Part shown: piece after piece, positions 30,476 to 39,851 of the stretch
Layout: every line of letters begins with the position of its first letter
Position numbering within the stretch: position 1 is the first letter of the stretch
From: Teredinibacter purpureus
GTDB taxonomy: Bacteria; Pseudomonadota; Gammaproteobacteria; Pseudomonadales; Cellvibrionaceae
Assembly (NCBI RefSeq): GCF_014217335.1
Contig: NZ_CP060092.1
Coordinates: 3,737,501-3,801,500, forward strand
Direction: 5' to 3'
DNA: 64,000 bases
Notes under the pieces: generated by a model
Seen by the model: only the letters and a program-made list of their open reading frames with translations
Databases searched by the model: none
Told to the model about the DNA's origin: nothing
Translations under genes and position numbers: made by a program

Positions 30476-31141
30476 ATGATCAAAACACATAATCTTCATC
30501 ACCGTGTCCCTGTATTTGATGGCCACCTCGATATACTCAAAGGTATTAATCTAGAAATCAAGCATGGTGAATCTGTTGCGATTGTAGGCGCGTCGGGTTC
30601 GGGTAAGTCAACTCTCCTTGGTATGCTAGCAGGCTTAGATATTCCTAGCGCAGGGGAGGTACTTCTCGACAATACGGATATAACACAACTAACGGAAGAA
30701 GAGCGTGCGGGCGTGCGCGCCAAGCTTGTTTCGTTTGTTTTCCAGAACTTTCAACTACTCGGTAGTTTAACGGCCCTAGAGAACGTGATGCTGCCGCTGG
30801 AGGTTGCCAACCTCGATAATATTGAAGATAAGGCGAAAAGCTATCTTGAGCGCGTGGGTTTAAGCAAACGCGAACACCACTACCCTCGGCAATTGTCTGG
30901 CGGCGAACAGCAGCGAGTTGCGCTAGCACGTGCTTTTGCGTCTGAAGCACCCGTATTGTTCGCCGACGAGCCTACGGGCAACCTCGATTCCGAAACCGGT
31001 AATGCGATAGCCGACCTTCTTTTTACGATGAATAAAGAAGCGGGCACAACGCTGGTACTGGTAACGCACGACCAACATCTCGCAGGACGCTGTGAAAAGC
31101 AGTTTCGAATGGAATCCGGACAACTGGATTGCACCTTATGA
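30476..31141 (+). CDS. ybbA: ABC transporter ATP-binding protein YbbA
   Basis: A 221-residue ATPase of the LolD/MacB type. Walker A is GASGSGKST (38-46), the signature is LSGGEQQRVALARA, Walker B is VLFADEPTGNLD, and the switch His is in LVTHD. The frame is open 16 codons upstream, but MIKTHNL at 30476 fits the family N-terminus. The stop overlaps the next start (ATGA), so it is coupled with the permease. The complex is thought to be a mechanotransmission ABC exporter; its substrate is unknown. Confidence 0.93.
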   Translation: MIKTHNLHHRVPVFDGHLDILKGINLEIKHGESVAIVGASGSGKSTLLGMLAGLDIPSAGEVLLDNTDITQLTEEERAGVRAKLVSFVFQNFQLLGSLTALENVMLPLEVANLDNIEDKAKSYLERVGLSKREHHYPRQLSGGEQQRVALARAFASEAPVLFADEPTGNLDSETGNAIADLLFTMNKEAGTTLVLVTHDQHLAGRCEKQFRMESGQLDCTL

Positions 31142-33615
31142 CATCTATTTTTAAGTTGCTATGGCGGGATTTACGCGCTGGCGAACTCAATATTTTAATA
31201 TTTTCACTTATTTTAGCCACGGCCACGGTCACAAGCATTAGCCTGTTCACCAGCCGTATTCAGAATTCGATTTTAGATGAAGCAACCGAATTTCTCGCTG
31301 CCGATGCACAAGTGCGCAGCACTTTGCCTATTAAAGATGAAATAACTGATCAGGCACAACATTTAGATTTAGAAACCGCGTTGCTGGCGTCTTTTCGTGC
31401 AATGGCCTTTTCTGACACCGGAATGCAATTAGTTTCGGTAAAAGCGGCCACACAGCAATACCCCCTTAAGGGTGCCGTTACTTTGGCAAACGCGCCTTTT
31501 GGTGAAAGCTATACGGTTACCCGAGGGCCAGCGCAAGGTGAAATATGGCTTGCCCCGCGCCTGTTTTCGGCATTGGAGATTTCACCCGGTGCGCAAGTGA
31601 CAATTGGGGATGCGCACTTTACGGTATCGGCCGTGCTCGTAAAAGAGCCTGATAGCCCGCAATCTTTTTTTGGTGTGGCGCCTCGCGCTATCATGCATTA
31701 CAACGATATTCAGGCGACTGGCGCAGTGCAAGTGGGTAGCCGTGTTAACCACACTCTGCTGCTGAAAGGCTCGGCACCTTCCTTAAAAGCACTTAAAGAG
31801 TACCTTGTAGAGAGCCTCGATAGTCACACCCATTGGGTGGGCGTGCAAGACGGCAACCGAAACGTTGGTGATGCGCTACAACGCGCCGAAAAGTTTCTGC
31901 TGCTTGCTGGCAGTTTGAGTGTTCTGTTAAGCGGCGTAGCCATTGCGCTCGCAGCCAGACGCTACGCCATACGACAGTCGACCAATGTCGCGCTATTAAA
32001 AACCTTTGGCCAAACACCTGCTCAGATAACCAAGCGCTACTTAACCGTATTGCTAGTATTGGGTGCCTCGAGCGTATTGGTAGGCAGCATTATCGGCTGG
32101 CTGTTGCACTGGATAATTTTGCAGTTACTAAGCGCTGTATTGCCCTCTGGGCTTGTGGCGGCCTCTGCACAGTCATTTATTACGGGCGCCCTCGCCGGTT
32201 TCGTTACGCTGTTCGCATTTGCGGCCCCCCCTTTACTCTCATTGCGTCATGTCGCTCCAGCAGCGGTGTTAAGGCAAGACAGTAGCAGCGGTATCATTGA
32301 CCCGCGCATTGCGGCGCTTATCGGTTTTGTGAGTATTAACGCGCTTGTACTGGCGTATAGCCAAGATTTAATGATTACCGGCGTAATTGCGATTGGCGGG
32401 CTCATTACGTTAGCGGGGGGTAGCCTATTAGCTTGGCTCATACTCACACTAGGAAAGTGGGTAAGTGCCCATTTTAGTAATGCGTGGCGGTTGGGTATTG
32501 CTAATTTAAAGCGGCACCAAGGTTTTAATGCGATTCAAATCGTAATTTTTTCAACCTTAATAATGCTGTTACTCATACTCATTGATACGCGTACAAGCCT
32601 TATTTATCAGTGGCAAAAACAAATTCCCGAAGACACCCCCAACCACTTTATTTTTAATATTTTTAACGATGACAAACCCGTTGTTAAGCACTTGTTCGAC
32701 GAAAGTAATATTCAGTACAGCCAGTTTTACCCGATGATGCGAGGCCGCTTAACAGAAGTAAATGGCGATTCTATTGCCCCGCGCGTGGAACAAACCGAAT
32801 CCCATATGAATTATGAGCGAGAGCTTAATCTAACGTGGGCAACCGCGCTAGGAGGCGATAACACAGTTGTTGCGGGAAGCTGGCATTCTGAAACCGACAC
32901 CAGTATTGTCGTATCGGCAGAGGAAGAATACGCAAAAGGCATTGGCCTTAAGGTTGGGGATAGCCTTACCTTCAGTATTACTGGCCAACAGGTAATCGCT
33001 ACGCTCGGCAGTATACGATCGGTTCAATGGGATTCAATGAACCCCAATTTTTACATGATATTCAATCAACCGTTACTGGACAACACTGCCACAAACTGGA
33101 TGACGAGCTTCCATTTACCCAAGGATCAAAAAATCTTTGTCAACTCACTCACCCGTAAAGTACCTACCGCGTCTGTGATTGAACTCGACCAGATGATTCG
33201 CCAAGTTCAAAATATTATTGGGCAAGTCTCTATAGCGATTGAGTTTATTCTTTTACTGGTGCTGGTAGCGGGTATTTTGGTGCTTATTACCAGTGTGCAG
33301 GCAACGCTAGATATTCGCTTTCAAGAAAGCGCCATTCTAAGAACGCTCGGCGCGAAGCGACGATTAGTGAGCCAAGTATTGATTATAGAGTTTAGCAGCT
33401 TAGGTTTTATGGCCGGTTTACTGGGTGCTTTTGGTGCTCAGTTATCGTTGTATTTTTTGCAAACCAAGGTCTTTCAGCTAACCTTTGAACCAAGCCTGCT
33501 AATCATGTTCTTAGGGCCTATTTCTGGCGCACTACTCATTGGTATAATTGGTTGGCTGTCCACGAGAAAAGTAACTCATCAGCCGCCATTAACCATTTTA
33601 AGGTCATTACAGTAA
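31138..33615 (+). CDS. ybbP: ABC transporter permease YbbP
   Basis: An 825-residue membrane protein with the FtsX/LolC-like plan in duplicate: an N-terminal membrane helix, a periplasmic domain, three helices around 250-370, a central helix pair, a second periplasmic domain (about 500-690), and three C-terminal helices (about 700-815). It ends with RKVTHQPPLTILRSL. ATG at 31138 overlaps the ybbA stop. It partners YbbA; the next gene begins right after its stop codon. Confidence 0.92.
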   Translation: MTSIFKLLWRDLRAGELNILIFSLILATATVTSISLFTSRIQNSILDEATEFLAADAQVRSTLPIKDEITDQAQHLDLETALLASFRAMAFSDTGMQLVSVKAATQQYPLKGAVTLANAPFGESYTVTRGPAQGEIWLAPRLFSALEISPGAQVTIGDAHFTVSAVLVKEPDSPQSFFGVAPRAIMHYNDIQATGAVQVGSRVNHTLLLKGSAPSLKALKEYLVESLDSHTHWVGVQDGNRNVGDALQRAEKFLLLAGSLSVLLSGVAIALAARRYAIRQSTNVALLKTFGQTPAQITKRYLTVLLVLGASSVLVGSIIGWLLHWIILQLLSAVLPSGLVAASAQSFITGALAGFVTLFAFAAPPLLSLRHVAPAAVLRQDSSSGIIDPRIAALIGFVSINALVLAYSQDLMITGVIAIGGLITLAGGSLLAWLILTLGKWVSAHFSNAWRLGIANLKRHQGFNAIQIVIFSTLIMLLLILIDTRTSLIYQWQKQIPEDTPNHFIFNIFNDDKPVVKHLFDESNIQYSQFYPMMRGRLTEVNGDSIAPRVEQTESHMNYERELNLTWATALGGDNTVVAGSWHSETDTSIVVSAEEEYAKGIGLKVGDSLTFSITGQQVIATLGSIRSVQWDSMNPNFYMIFNQPLLDNTATNWMTSFHLPKDQKIFVNSLTRKVPTASVIELDQMIRQVQNIIGQVSIAIEFILLLVLVAGILVLITSVQATLDIRFQESAILRTLGAKRRLVSQVLIIEFSSLGFMAGLLGAFGAQLSLYFLQTKVFQLTFEPSLLIMFLGPISGALLIGIIGWLSTRKVTHQPPLTILRSLQ

Positions 33616-33918
33616 ATGCTAGACACTACCGACCCCGACGTTCTGAAAGCCAAACTTAACAGCGAGACGGCAACCATCCCATGGCGTGAGTTACAGCGTT
33701 TTTTTGCTGCTGGTCATGCCATTGCTGTTGCACCCTCTATTGATCTGTTATCGGTTGCAACCGCTTTTAACCAAGATGACGCCACGCAAATCAAAGCGTG
33801 GATGAACTCCCACGAGGTTCAGCCTGTAACGGATGAAGAGGCCTCTTTGTGGTACGAAAATGATACGTTAGTTTGGGCCGTTGTGGTTTCACCGTGGGTG
33901 CTTGTTCAAGCAAGGTAA
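33616..33918 (+). CDS. DUF2288 family protein
   Basis: A 100-residue soluble protein beginning with the DUF2288 pattern LNSETATIPWRELQRFFAAG and ending WAVVVSPWVLVQ. The function of the family is not known. Its ATG directly abuts the ybbP stop, so it is cotranscribed with ybbAP. Confidence 0.85.
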   Translation: MLDTTDPDVLKAKLNSETATIPWRELQRFFAAGHAIAVAPSIDLLSVATAFNQDDATQIKAWMNSHEVQPVTDEEASLWYENDTLVWAVVVSPWVLVQAR

Positions 33919-34092
33919 TAGTGGGCAATAAAGCCCTGAAGTAATGGCTTGTTGCCCTAGGTCAATCATTATTGAATTCTAAACCCTGCTAACCGAGAAG
34001 CGCTATACAATGGCGGCATGGCGTATTTTCCCCTACGCATATAACCCTACATTTTTATTCTGCATTTTTGCCCGCTCTCTATAGGAGATACT

Positions 34093-35481
34093 ATGTCCAC
34101 CGCCAATAAACGCAGTTTGGCAGCAACCGTTTTATTATTTGCGGCAATTATCTTTATCGAGCTCTTTGGTATTCCCAAAACAAACCTCACTCACGCACAA
34201 GAAATTACCGCCGCTATATTAGTTGTTGCCGCGGTACTGTGGGTTAGTGAATGGGTTTCACTTTTTGTTGTCTCGTTCCTCATATTAGGCTTAGAAATAG
34301 TATGGTTATTACCCTCTCTTAATGCGGTGAGTGAAACCGCGTTTAAGAGCAGCGTATTTTTTAGCCCTTTTTTCTCCAACATCATTCTTTTGTTTTTAGG
34401 CGGCTTTGTTTTATCTAGCTTGATGCAAAAATACGGGCTCGACATTCGATTTGCTCAGGCTATTCTACGTAAAACCAAGGGCCTACCTTCCATGACGTTG
34501 CTGGGCATTATTTTGGCTTGCTCATTTTTATCCATGTGGATTAGTAATACGGCTACCACAGCGATGATGCTAACCATGGTTTTCCCGCTGATCAAAAAAA
34601 TCCCCGAAGCCAACCCATTCAGAAAAGCCTTAGTGCTGTGCATACCCTTCGCCTGTAACTTGGGTGGTATAGGCACGCCAATAGGCACCCCCCCCAATGC
34701 TATTGCGCTTACTTACCTCACGGAGCACGGCTATACCGTTACTTTTGCTAAATGGATGGCATTGACGGCACCCTTTTTGGTGCTCTTTTTATTCCTTTTA
34801 TGGCAGATGCTGTTACGCCTATTCCCAGCAGGAAATTTACGTTTAGAGGTGCCCGAGCGCCATACTGGCACCTTTGGATTTAAACATTGGGCCGCTATTG
34901 CCGTGTTTGCTACCACCGCACTGGGTTGGTTTTTCGCTAGCGCGCTAGGGCTCGCAACCGGTACTGTTGGCCTCTTCCCTATTATTGTGTGCTTTTGGTT
35001 TGGCTTACTCGACACCAAAGATTTTAGAGATTTGCCATGGGATGTGCTTTATATGGTCTCGGGCGGGCTTGCGCTGGGTGTTGCCCTTAAAATTACAGGC
35101 TTAGGCGAAGTTATTATCCATGCACTGCCGCTAAACGGATCACCCGCTATTTTGCTTATGATCACTGCAGCAGTAGCAGGTATAATGTCTACGGTTATGA
35201 GTAATACCGCAACGGCAGGTCTCGTTATTCCACTGGTAATGAATTTGCCCTTTGAGAACGAGTACATCCTGTCACTGGTTATTGCTTTAGCACTAATGTG
35301 CTCAATGGCGATGGCGCTTCCTGTGAGCACCCCTCCGAACGCTATTGCGTTCAGCTCCAGAGCAATTAAAAGTAAAGATATGATAATAACTGGCGGTCTT
35401 ATAACGCTTATAGGCTATGCCTGTGTCGCGCTGCTAGGCCCCATGTACTGGCGTTTTATACTGTCAGTGATGGGCGTATAA
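34093..35481 (+). CDS. DASS/SLC13 family anion symporter
   Basis: A 462-residue membrane protein with about 11-12 helices. It shows both SNT-type substrate/Na+ motifs of the divalent anion:Na+ symporter family: WISNTATTAMML (about 149-160) with IGTPIGTPPNAIAL (about 196-209), and MSNTATAGLVIPLV (about 365-378) with LPVSTPPNAIAFSS (about 409-422). Members import dicarboxylates, citrate, sulfate or phosphate with Na+; the substrate here is undetermined. ATAGGAG ribosome binding site before the ATG at 34093. A hairpin follows the gene (35509). Confidence 0.9.
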   Translation: MSTANKRSLAATVLLFAAIIFIELFGIPKTNLTHAQEITAAILVVAAVLWVSEWVSLFVVSFLILGLEIVWLLPSLNAVSETAFKSSVFFSPFFSNIILLFLGGFVLSSLMQKYGLDIRFAQAILRKTKGLPSMTLLGIILACSFLSMWISNTATTAMMLTMVFPLIKKIPEANPFRKALVLCIPFACNLGGIGTPIGTPPNAIALTYLTEHGYTVTFAKWMALTAPFLVLFLFLLWQMLLRLFPAGNLRLEVPERHTGTFGFKHWAAIAVFATTALGWFFASALGLATGTVGLFPIIVCFWFGLLDTKDFRDLPWDVLYMVSGGLALGVALKITGLGEVIIHALPLNGSPAILLMITAAVAGIMSTVMSNTATAGLVIPLVMNLPFENEYILSLVIALALMCSMAMALPVSTPPNAIAFSSRAIKSKDMIITGGLITLIGYACVALLGPMYWRFILSVMGV

Positions 35482-35508
35482 CAATAAATAAACATATCAC
35501 AGTATGCT

Positions 35509-35542
35509 GATACCTCCGTAGATGGTACAACGGAGGTATCTT
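35509..35542 (+). terminator. Hairpin after the DASS transporter gene
   Basis: GATACCTCCGT pairs perfectly with ACGGAGGTATC (11 bp) around a short loop. The T run after it is weak (CTTATGCTT), so it may be a terminator or a regulatory hairpin of the next gene, whose start is 20 bp away. Confidence 0.5.
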
Positions 35543-35561
35543 ATGCTTCAGAGGATTCGTC

Positions 35562-35894
35562 ATGGGAGATGTAATGGAAGTTAAAGTTCAAAAATGTCAA
35601 AACTGCGCATCACGGAATTTGCGTAACGTACTCGTTCGTGACGAAACCCAAAAAGTCTTTGTCCAATGCCGCGATTGCAGTAATTTAGTGGCACGCTATG
35701 TATTGGCTAAAGGCGGCTACTTTCATGCAGGCAAAGGTTTTGAAAGCTTTTTACGCTCTATGGAGCGAGACGGCGATATGATTAGTGGCCGCGATATCAA
35801 TTCCAATTTCGATGAATTGGAGCATAATATTAACGACGAGTTTGCTGAAATAACCGCGATGATGAATAACATATTCGGCAAAAAGCTACCGTAG
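35562..35894 (+). CDS. Conserved zinc-ribbon protein of unknown function
   Basis: A 110-residue soluble protein. CQNC near residue 12 and CRDC near residue 36 form a probable zinc ribbon (VQKCQNCASRN ... FVQCRDCSNLVARY). The C-terminal half is acidic and helical (NSNFDELEHNINDEFAEITA). GAGGA ribosome binding site before the ATG at 35562. I do not recognise a functional family. Confidence 0.7.
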   Translation: MGDVMEVKVQKCQNCASRNLRNVLVRDETQKVFVQCRDCSNLVARYVLAKGGYFHAGKGFESFLRSMERDGDMISGRDINSNFDELEHNINDEFAEITAMMNNIFGKKLP

Positions 35895-36009
35895 ACACTG
35901 GCTATTATCGCAGCCAATCGGCTACCTGCCGTCGTAATTTTTACGTGGAAAGTTAGAACTATTAGCAATACAGCGCTAATATTTCGGTATAACTCGGCGG
36001 GTGGAAATC

Positions 36010-37491
36010 ATGAAAAAAGTCGATATAACGGTAATTGGCGGCGGTATCAACGGCGTTAGCATTGCTGCCGAAGCCGCCAATAGAGGGCTAAGTACTCTCC
36101 TAATACACAGCCACGACCTTGGTTCTAGCGGCTCTGCACCACCCGTTACACTTGCGGGCACACACCTTCAACACCTTTCGGCACTCGACTACTTTCAGTT
36201 AAACAGCATGCTGGATGAGCTTGAACGGCTAAGGCGCTTCGCACCTCATTTGATAGACCTGCTGCCCGTGGTAGGGCCAAACGGCGCCCCCCTAAAAGAC
36301 AAAGGCTTCGGGCTCATCGAGCAGTATTTCCAGGCGATGCGTGATAGAACACTGTCATCGCTGTGTAAACCCGCGCATTCGGCCAAAACACAAAGTATTG
36401 CCGCACGTATAAAGCCCTCTCGGCTTATCCTCTCAAAAGCGTTGCAAGCACAAGCATATGGCGCAGAAATACTGACAAAACACACCCTTATTGCCGCCCA
36501 ACGCCAATCGACTTGTTGGCAATTGACGCTTCAAAGAGAAGCACAAAGCCACCTTGAGATTCAAACCACACTGTTGGTGAATTGCAGCGGCTGGTGGGCA
36601 AATGAGCTACTTGAAGATATTTTACGGGTGAAAACACGTTGCAAAGCGAAAGAAGAGCATCGCACACAATTTTTCTTTCGCAACCCTGGCATAGAAGTCG
36701 CTACCGTAAGCGTTCTAAAGCTACAAGGCCTAAGCAAACAAGCCTATTACGTTTACCCCGTTGCCGAGGGTATTTTTGCCTTCGGGCCACGAAAATGTGA
36801 TCAGCACGGTTATGCCGAATGCGTCGAATTAAGACAAGGGTTTATTGATACCTGGAACAACGCCGTAGTACCGCACGCCCCACAGGCCGTTCTCGAACCA
36901 GCACATTTTATTTATCAGCGAAAATCTAAAATGGCACTAATCGCAGACCCGTGCTCTAACGACGAAACCCCCATGACCACGCCCTTGCATGATTTAGATA
37001 ACCCCGGCGGCGCAGCGGTTCTGCTTAATATTTTTGGGGTCGACATTGCCTTGCACCGCAAAGTGGCTCGACAAGCACTCGACATACTCTACCCTTTCAC
37101 CGGCAAAAAAATAAACTCTGCCTTTAAGGATGAAATACTGCCCGGAGGCAACTTCGGACCTTCATCAACAGATTCAGATGGCCGTTGTATAGACCACTTC
37201 ATTGCAACTCTAAACACCGATTACCCCAACATCCCCACACCTCTGCTGAAACGGCTAGCAGAAAACTACGGGAGCCTTGCTACGCATATCCTCGGCAACA
37301 AACAGTCAGTGGAGTCGCTCGGCCAGCATTTCGGGCATCAGCTCTACCAACAAGAAGTCGATTATTTAACCACAATGGAATGGGCGAACGAGGCTGATGA
37401 TATTTTGTACAGACGCACGCTCCTTGGGTTGAAATTTACACCCTCTCAAAAAGATACGCTTCAGCGCTACCTACAAAAAAACCACCTCTAG
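36010..37491 (+). CDS. Divergent GlpD-like FAD-dependent oxidoreductase
   Basis: A 493-residue flavoprotein with the Rossmann FAD motif VIGGGINGVSIAAEAANRG (8-26) and the overall length and C-terminal domain of aerobic glycerol-3-phosphate dehydrogenase (RLAENYGSLATHILG ... MEWANEADDILYRRTLLGLK). Residues conserved in GlpD are changed: the S-S-K-L-x-H-G-G-L-R-Y segment reads PPVTLAGTHLQHLS, and the F-G-G-K-L-T-T-Y-R segment reads FGVDIALHR. The substrate site is therefore unlike genuine GlpD, so glycerol-3-phosphate oxidation is doubtful. Start ATG at 36010 is preferred to an upstream GTG. Confidence 0.75.
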   Translation: MKKVDITVIGGGINGVSIAAEAANRGLSTLLIHSHDLGSSGSAPPVTLAGTHLQHLSALDYFQLNSMLDELERLRRFAPHLIDLLPVVGPNGAPLKDKGFGLIEQYFQAMRDRTLSSLCKPAHSAKTQSIAARIKPSRLILSKALQAQAYGAEILTKHTLIAAQRQSTCWQLTLQREAQSHLEIQTTLLVNCSGWWANELLEDILRVKTRCKAKEEHRTQFFFRNPGIEVATVSVLKLQGLSKQAYYVYPVAEGIFAFGPRKCDQHGYAECVELRQGFIDTWNNAVVPHAPQAVLEPAHFIYQRKSKMALIADPCSNDETPMTTPLHDLDNPGGAAVLLNIFGVDIALHRKVARQALDILYPFTGKKINSAFKDEILPGGNFGPSSTDSDGRCIDHFIATLNTDYPNIPTPLLKRLAENYGSLATHILGNKQSVESLGQHFGHQLYQQEVDYLTTMEWANEADDILYRRTLLGLKFTPSQKDTLQRYLQKNHL

Positions 37492-37693
37492 TTACCGGCC
37501 ACTTACCGCTATTTCACGTTTTTTCCTCACTTCTAAACTCATTTTATACGCCATGTAGACTCAGCGTACTATGATGCCAAAATGATTCTGTTCGCACGAC
37601 GTTATAATTTCGATTGACGCAGGTCAACGAGCTGAGCTTAAATACGCGCTTCAATACCAGCCACCTTAAAAACACTACATATTGGGATCGGGA

Positions 37694-39841
37694 ATGACCA
37701 ATACCACTACAAATAGTCTTTCAGATAGTACAAATCACAATCAAAAAAACACCTCTCCACCGCTTCAAGCGGCCTCAGAAGATATCTGGGACAAGAAATA
37801 TCGCCTTAAAGACGGACACGGAGTGCCCGTCGATGACGATGTAGGCGCCACCCGCATGCGCGTAGCGAAGGCCTTAGCCGACCAAGAGCCAAAACGTAAA
37901 AAATATTGGCAAGAGCAATTTTTATGGGCTTTGGAGAACGGCGCAATTCCTGCTGGGCGCATTATTTCCAATGCCGGTGCAAATGAATACAAACCTGCCA
38001 CATCCACTATTAACTGCACCGTTTCGGGCACTATTCAAGATTCCATGAAAGGAATTTTGCAGAAGAACTTAGAAGCCGGCCTAACACTTAAAGCGGGCTG
38101 CGGCATTGGTTACGAATTTTCTACGCTACGCCCTAAAGGCGCTTATGTCTCCGGCGCAGGTGCGTATACGTCGGGCCCGTTGTCGTTTATGGATATATTC
38201 GACAAGATGTGCTTTACCGTATCATCGGCTGGTGGCCGACGCGGCGCGCAAATGGCCACCTTTGATGTTCATCATCCAGACGTGCCTGAATTTGTTCGTG
38301 CAAAACGTGAAGATGGCAAGCTGCGCCAGTTTAACTTAAGCCTGTTGATTACCGACGACTTTATCAATGCGGTTAAAAACAATACGGATTGGGCGTTTTC
38401 ATTCCCACTGTCTCAAACCGATCTAGACCACACCCCTATCGACACGCAAGACCCTGATCAAGTGGTTTGGCGCAAAGTCCCCAACAGTATTAAATACATT
38501 ACCAACGATGCGGGCCTTACCGCGTGTCGTGTCTACAAAAAAATACCGGCTCAAAGGCTGTGGAATCAAATAATGACCTCCACATACGATTATGCCGAAC
38601 CCGGTTTCATTTTGATCGACAAAGTTAACCACCAGAATAACAATTGGTTTTGTGAAGATATAAGAGCAACGAACCCTTGTGGTGAGCAGCCACTGCCGCC
38701 TTATGGCAGCTGCTTATTGGGTTCGGTTAACCTAACCTTATTTGTTGAAAATGCCTTTACGGACGAAGCCCGTTTTAATTGGGAGCGTTACCGTAAAGTC
38801 GTCAGTATTTTCACGCGCATGCTGGATAACGTTGTAGAAATTAACGGCCTCGCGCTACCTGAGCAACAAGCCGAGATTACCAATAAGCGTCGTCACGGTA
38901 TGGGCTTTTTGGGTTTAGGCTCTACCTTGGCGCTACTTGGTATTAAATATGGCAGTTCAGCCTCTATTGCCTTCACCGAGCAAGTAAGCCGCGAACTTGC
39001 GATAACGGGCTGGCAACAGGGTATTGAACTCGCAAAAGAAAAAGGTATGGCGCCCGTTTTAGACCAAATATTCGACGTTACTATAGCAATGCTGGAACAA
39101 CGTCCAGAAATGGCCGAAGACGGTTACAACGCCGGCGATAAGGTTACCGGACGCGTTCTACTAAGCCGTTACAGCCGCTATATGCAAAATATAGCCGAAG
39201 AAGCCCCCGAGTTAATCGACCAAATTGTTGAGTTCGGCAGCCGCTTCACCCATCACTCATCTATTGCGCCAACGGGCACTATCTCCTTGTCCCTTGCCAA
39301 TAATGCGAGCAATGGTATTGAACCGAGCTTCGCTCATCATTACGCACGTAATGTAATTCGCGAAGGCCGCAAGACGAAAGAAAAAATAGACGTGTACTCG
39401 TACGAATTACTCGCCTATCGCCACTTAATTGATAGTGACGCGACCCCCAATAATTTACCGGATTATTTTGTAAGCGCCGACAGCATTTCACCGAATCAAC
39501 ACGTTGATGTACAAGCCGCCGCACAAAAATGGGTAGATTCCTCTATCTCGAAGACCATTAACGTACCCACCGACATTCCTTACGACGACTTTAAAGATAT
39601 CTACCTCTACGCGCACGAAAAAGGCCTAAAAGGTTGTACTACCTTCCGCTTCAACCCAGAAGCCTTCCAAGGCGTACTCGTCAAAGAAGAAGACCTCGCT
39701 AACACGACCTACAACTTTAAGTTGGACGATGGCAGTAGCATAGCGTTAAAGGGCAATGAGATGGTTGAATACGACGGTGAACAACACACCGCCGCTAACC
39801 TATACGACGCAATGAAAGAAGGCTACTACGGTAAACTTTAG
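37694..39841 (+). CDS. nrdJa: Class II (B12-dependent) ribonucleotide reductase, catalytic subunit NrdJa
   Basis: A 715-residue adenosylcobalamin-dependent reductase. Visible motifs: the substrate-binding loop with the first redox Cys (STINCTVSGT), NPCGEQPLPPYGSC, the region with the thiyl-radical Cys and its Asn/Glu partners, HGMGFLGLGSTLALLG, and APTGTISLSLANNASNGIEP. It reduces ribonucleotides to deoxyribonucleotides without oxygen. The C-terminal redox module is missing because it is encoded by the next gene, an arrangement known from Pseudomonas aeruginosa nrdJa/nrdJb. ATG at 37694; GATCGGGA just upstream. No cobalamin riboswitch was seen in 37492-37693. Confidence 0.93.
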   Translation: MTNTTTNSLSDSTNHNQKNTSPPLQAASEDIWDKKYRLKDGHGVPVDDDVGATRMRVAKALADQEPKRKKYWQEQFLWALENGAIPAGRIISNAGANEYKPATSTINCTVSGTIQDSMKGILQKNLEAGLTLKAGCGIGYEFSTLRPKGAYVSGAGAYTSGPLSFMDIFDKMCFTVSSAGGRRGAQMATFDVHHPDVPEFVRAKREDGKLRQFNLSLLITDDFINAVKNNTDWAFSFPLSQTDLDHTPIDTQDPDQVVWRKVPNSIKYITNDAGLTACRVYKKIPAQRLWNQIMTSTYDYAEPGFILIDKVNHQNNNWFCEDIRATNPCGEQPLPPYGSCLLGSVNLTLFVENAFTDEARFNWERYRKVVSIFTRMLDNVVEINGLALPEQQAEITNKRRHGMGFLGLGSTLALLGIKYGSSASIAFTEQVSRELAITGWQQGIELAKEKGMAPVLDQIFDVTIAMLEQRPEMAEDGYNAGDKVTGRVLLSRYSRYMQNIAEEAPELIDQIVEFGSRFTHHSSIAPTGTISLSLANNASNGIEPSFAHHYARNVIREGRKTKEKIDVYSYELLAYRHLIDSDATPNNLPDYFVSADSISPNQHVDVQAAAQKWVDSSISKTINVPTDIPYDDFKDIYLYAHEKGLKGCTTFRFNPEAFQGVLVKEEDLANTTYNFKLDDGSSIALKGNEMVEYDGEQHTAANLYDAMKEGYYGKL

Positions 39842-39851
39842 GATTAAGACC

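Noticed and set aside
37492-37693. Cobalamin riboswitch in front of nrdJa
   Set aside because: Looked for the B12-box type motif and multi-stem layout because the enzyme needs B12. Nothing convincing was seen.
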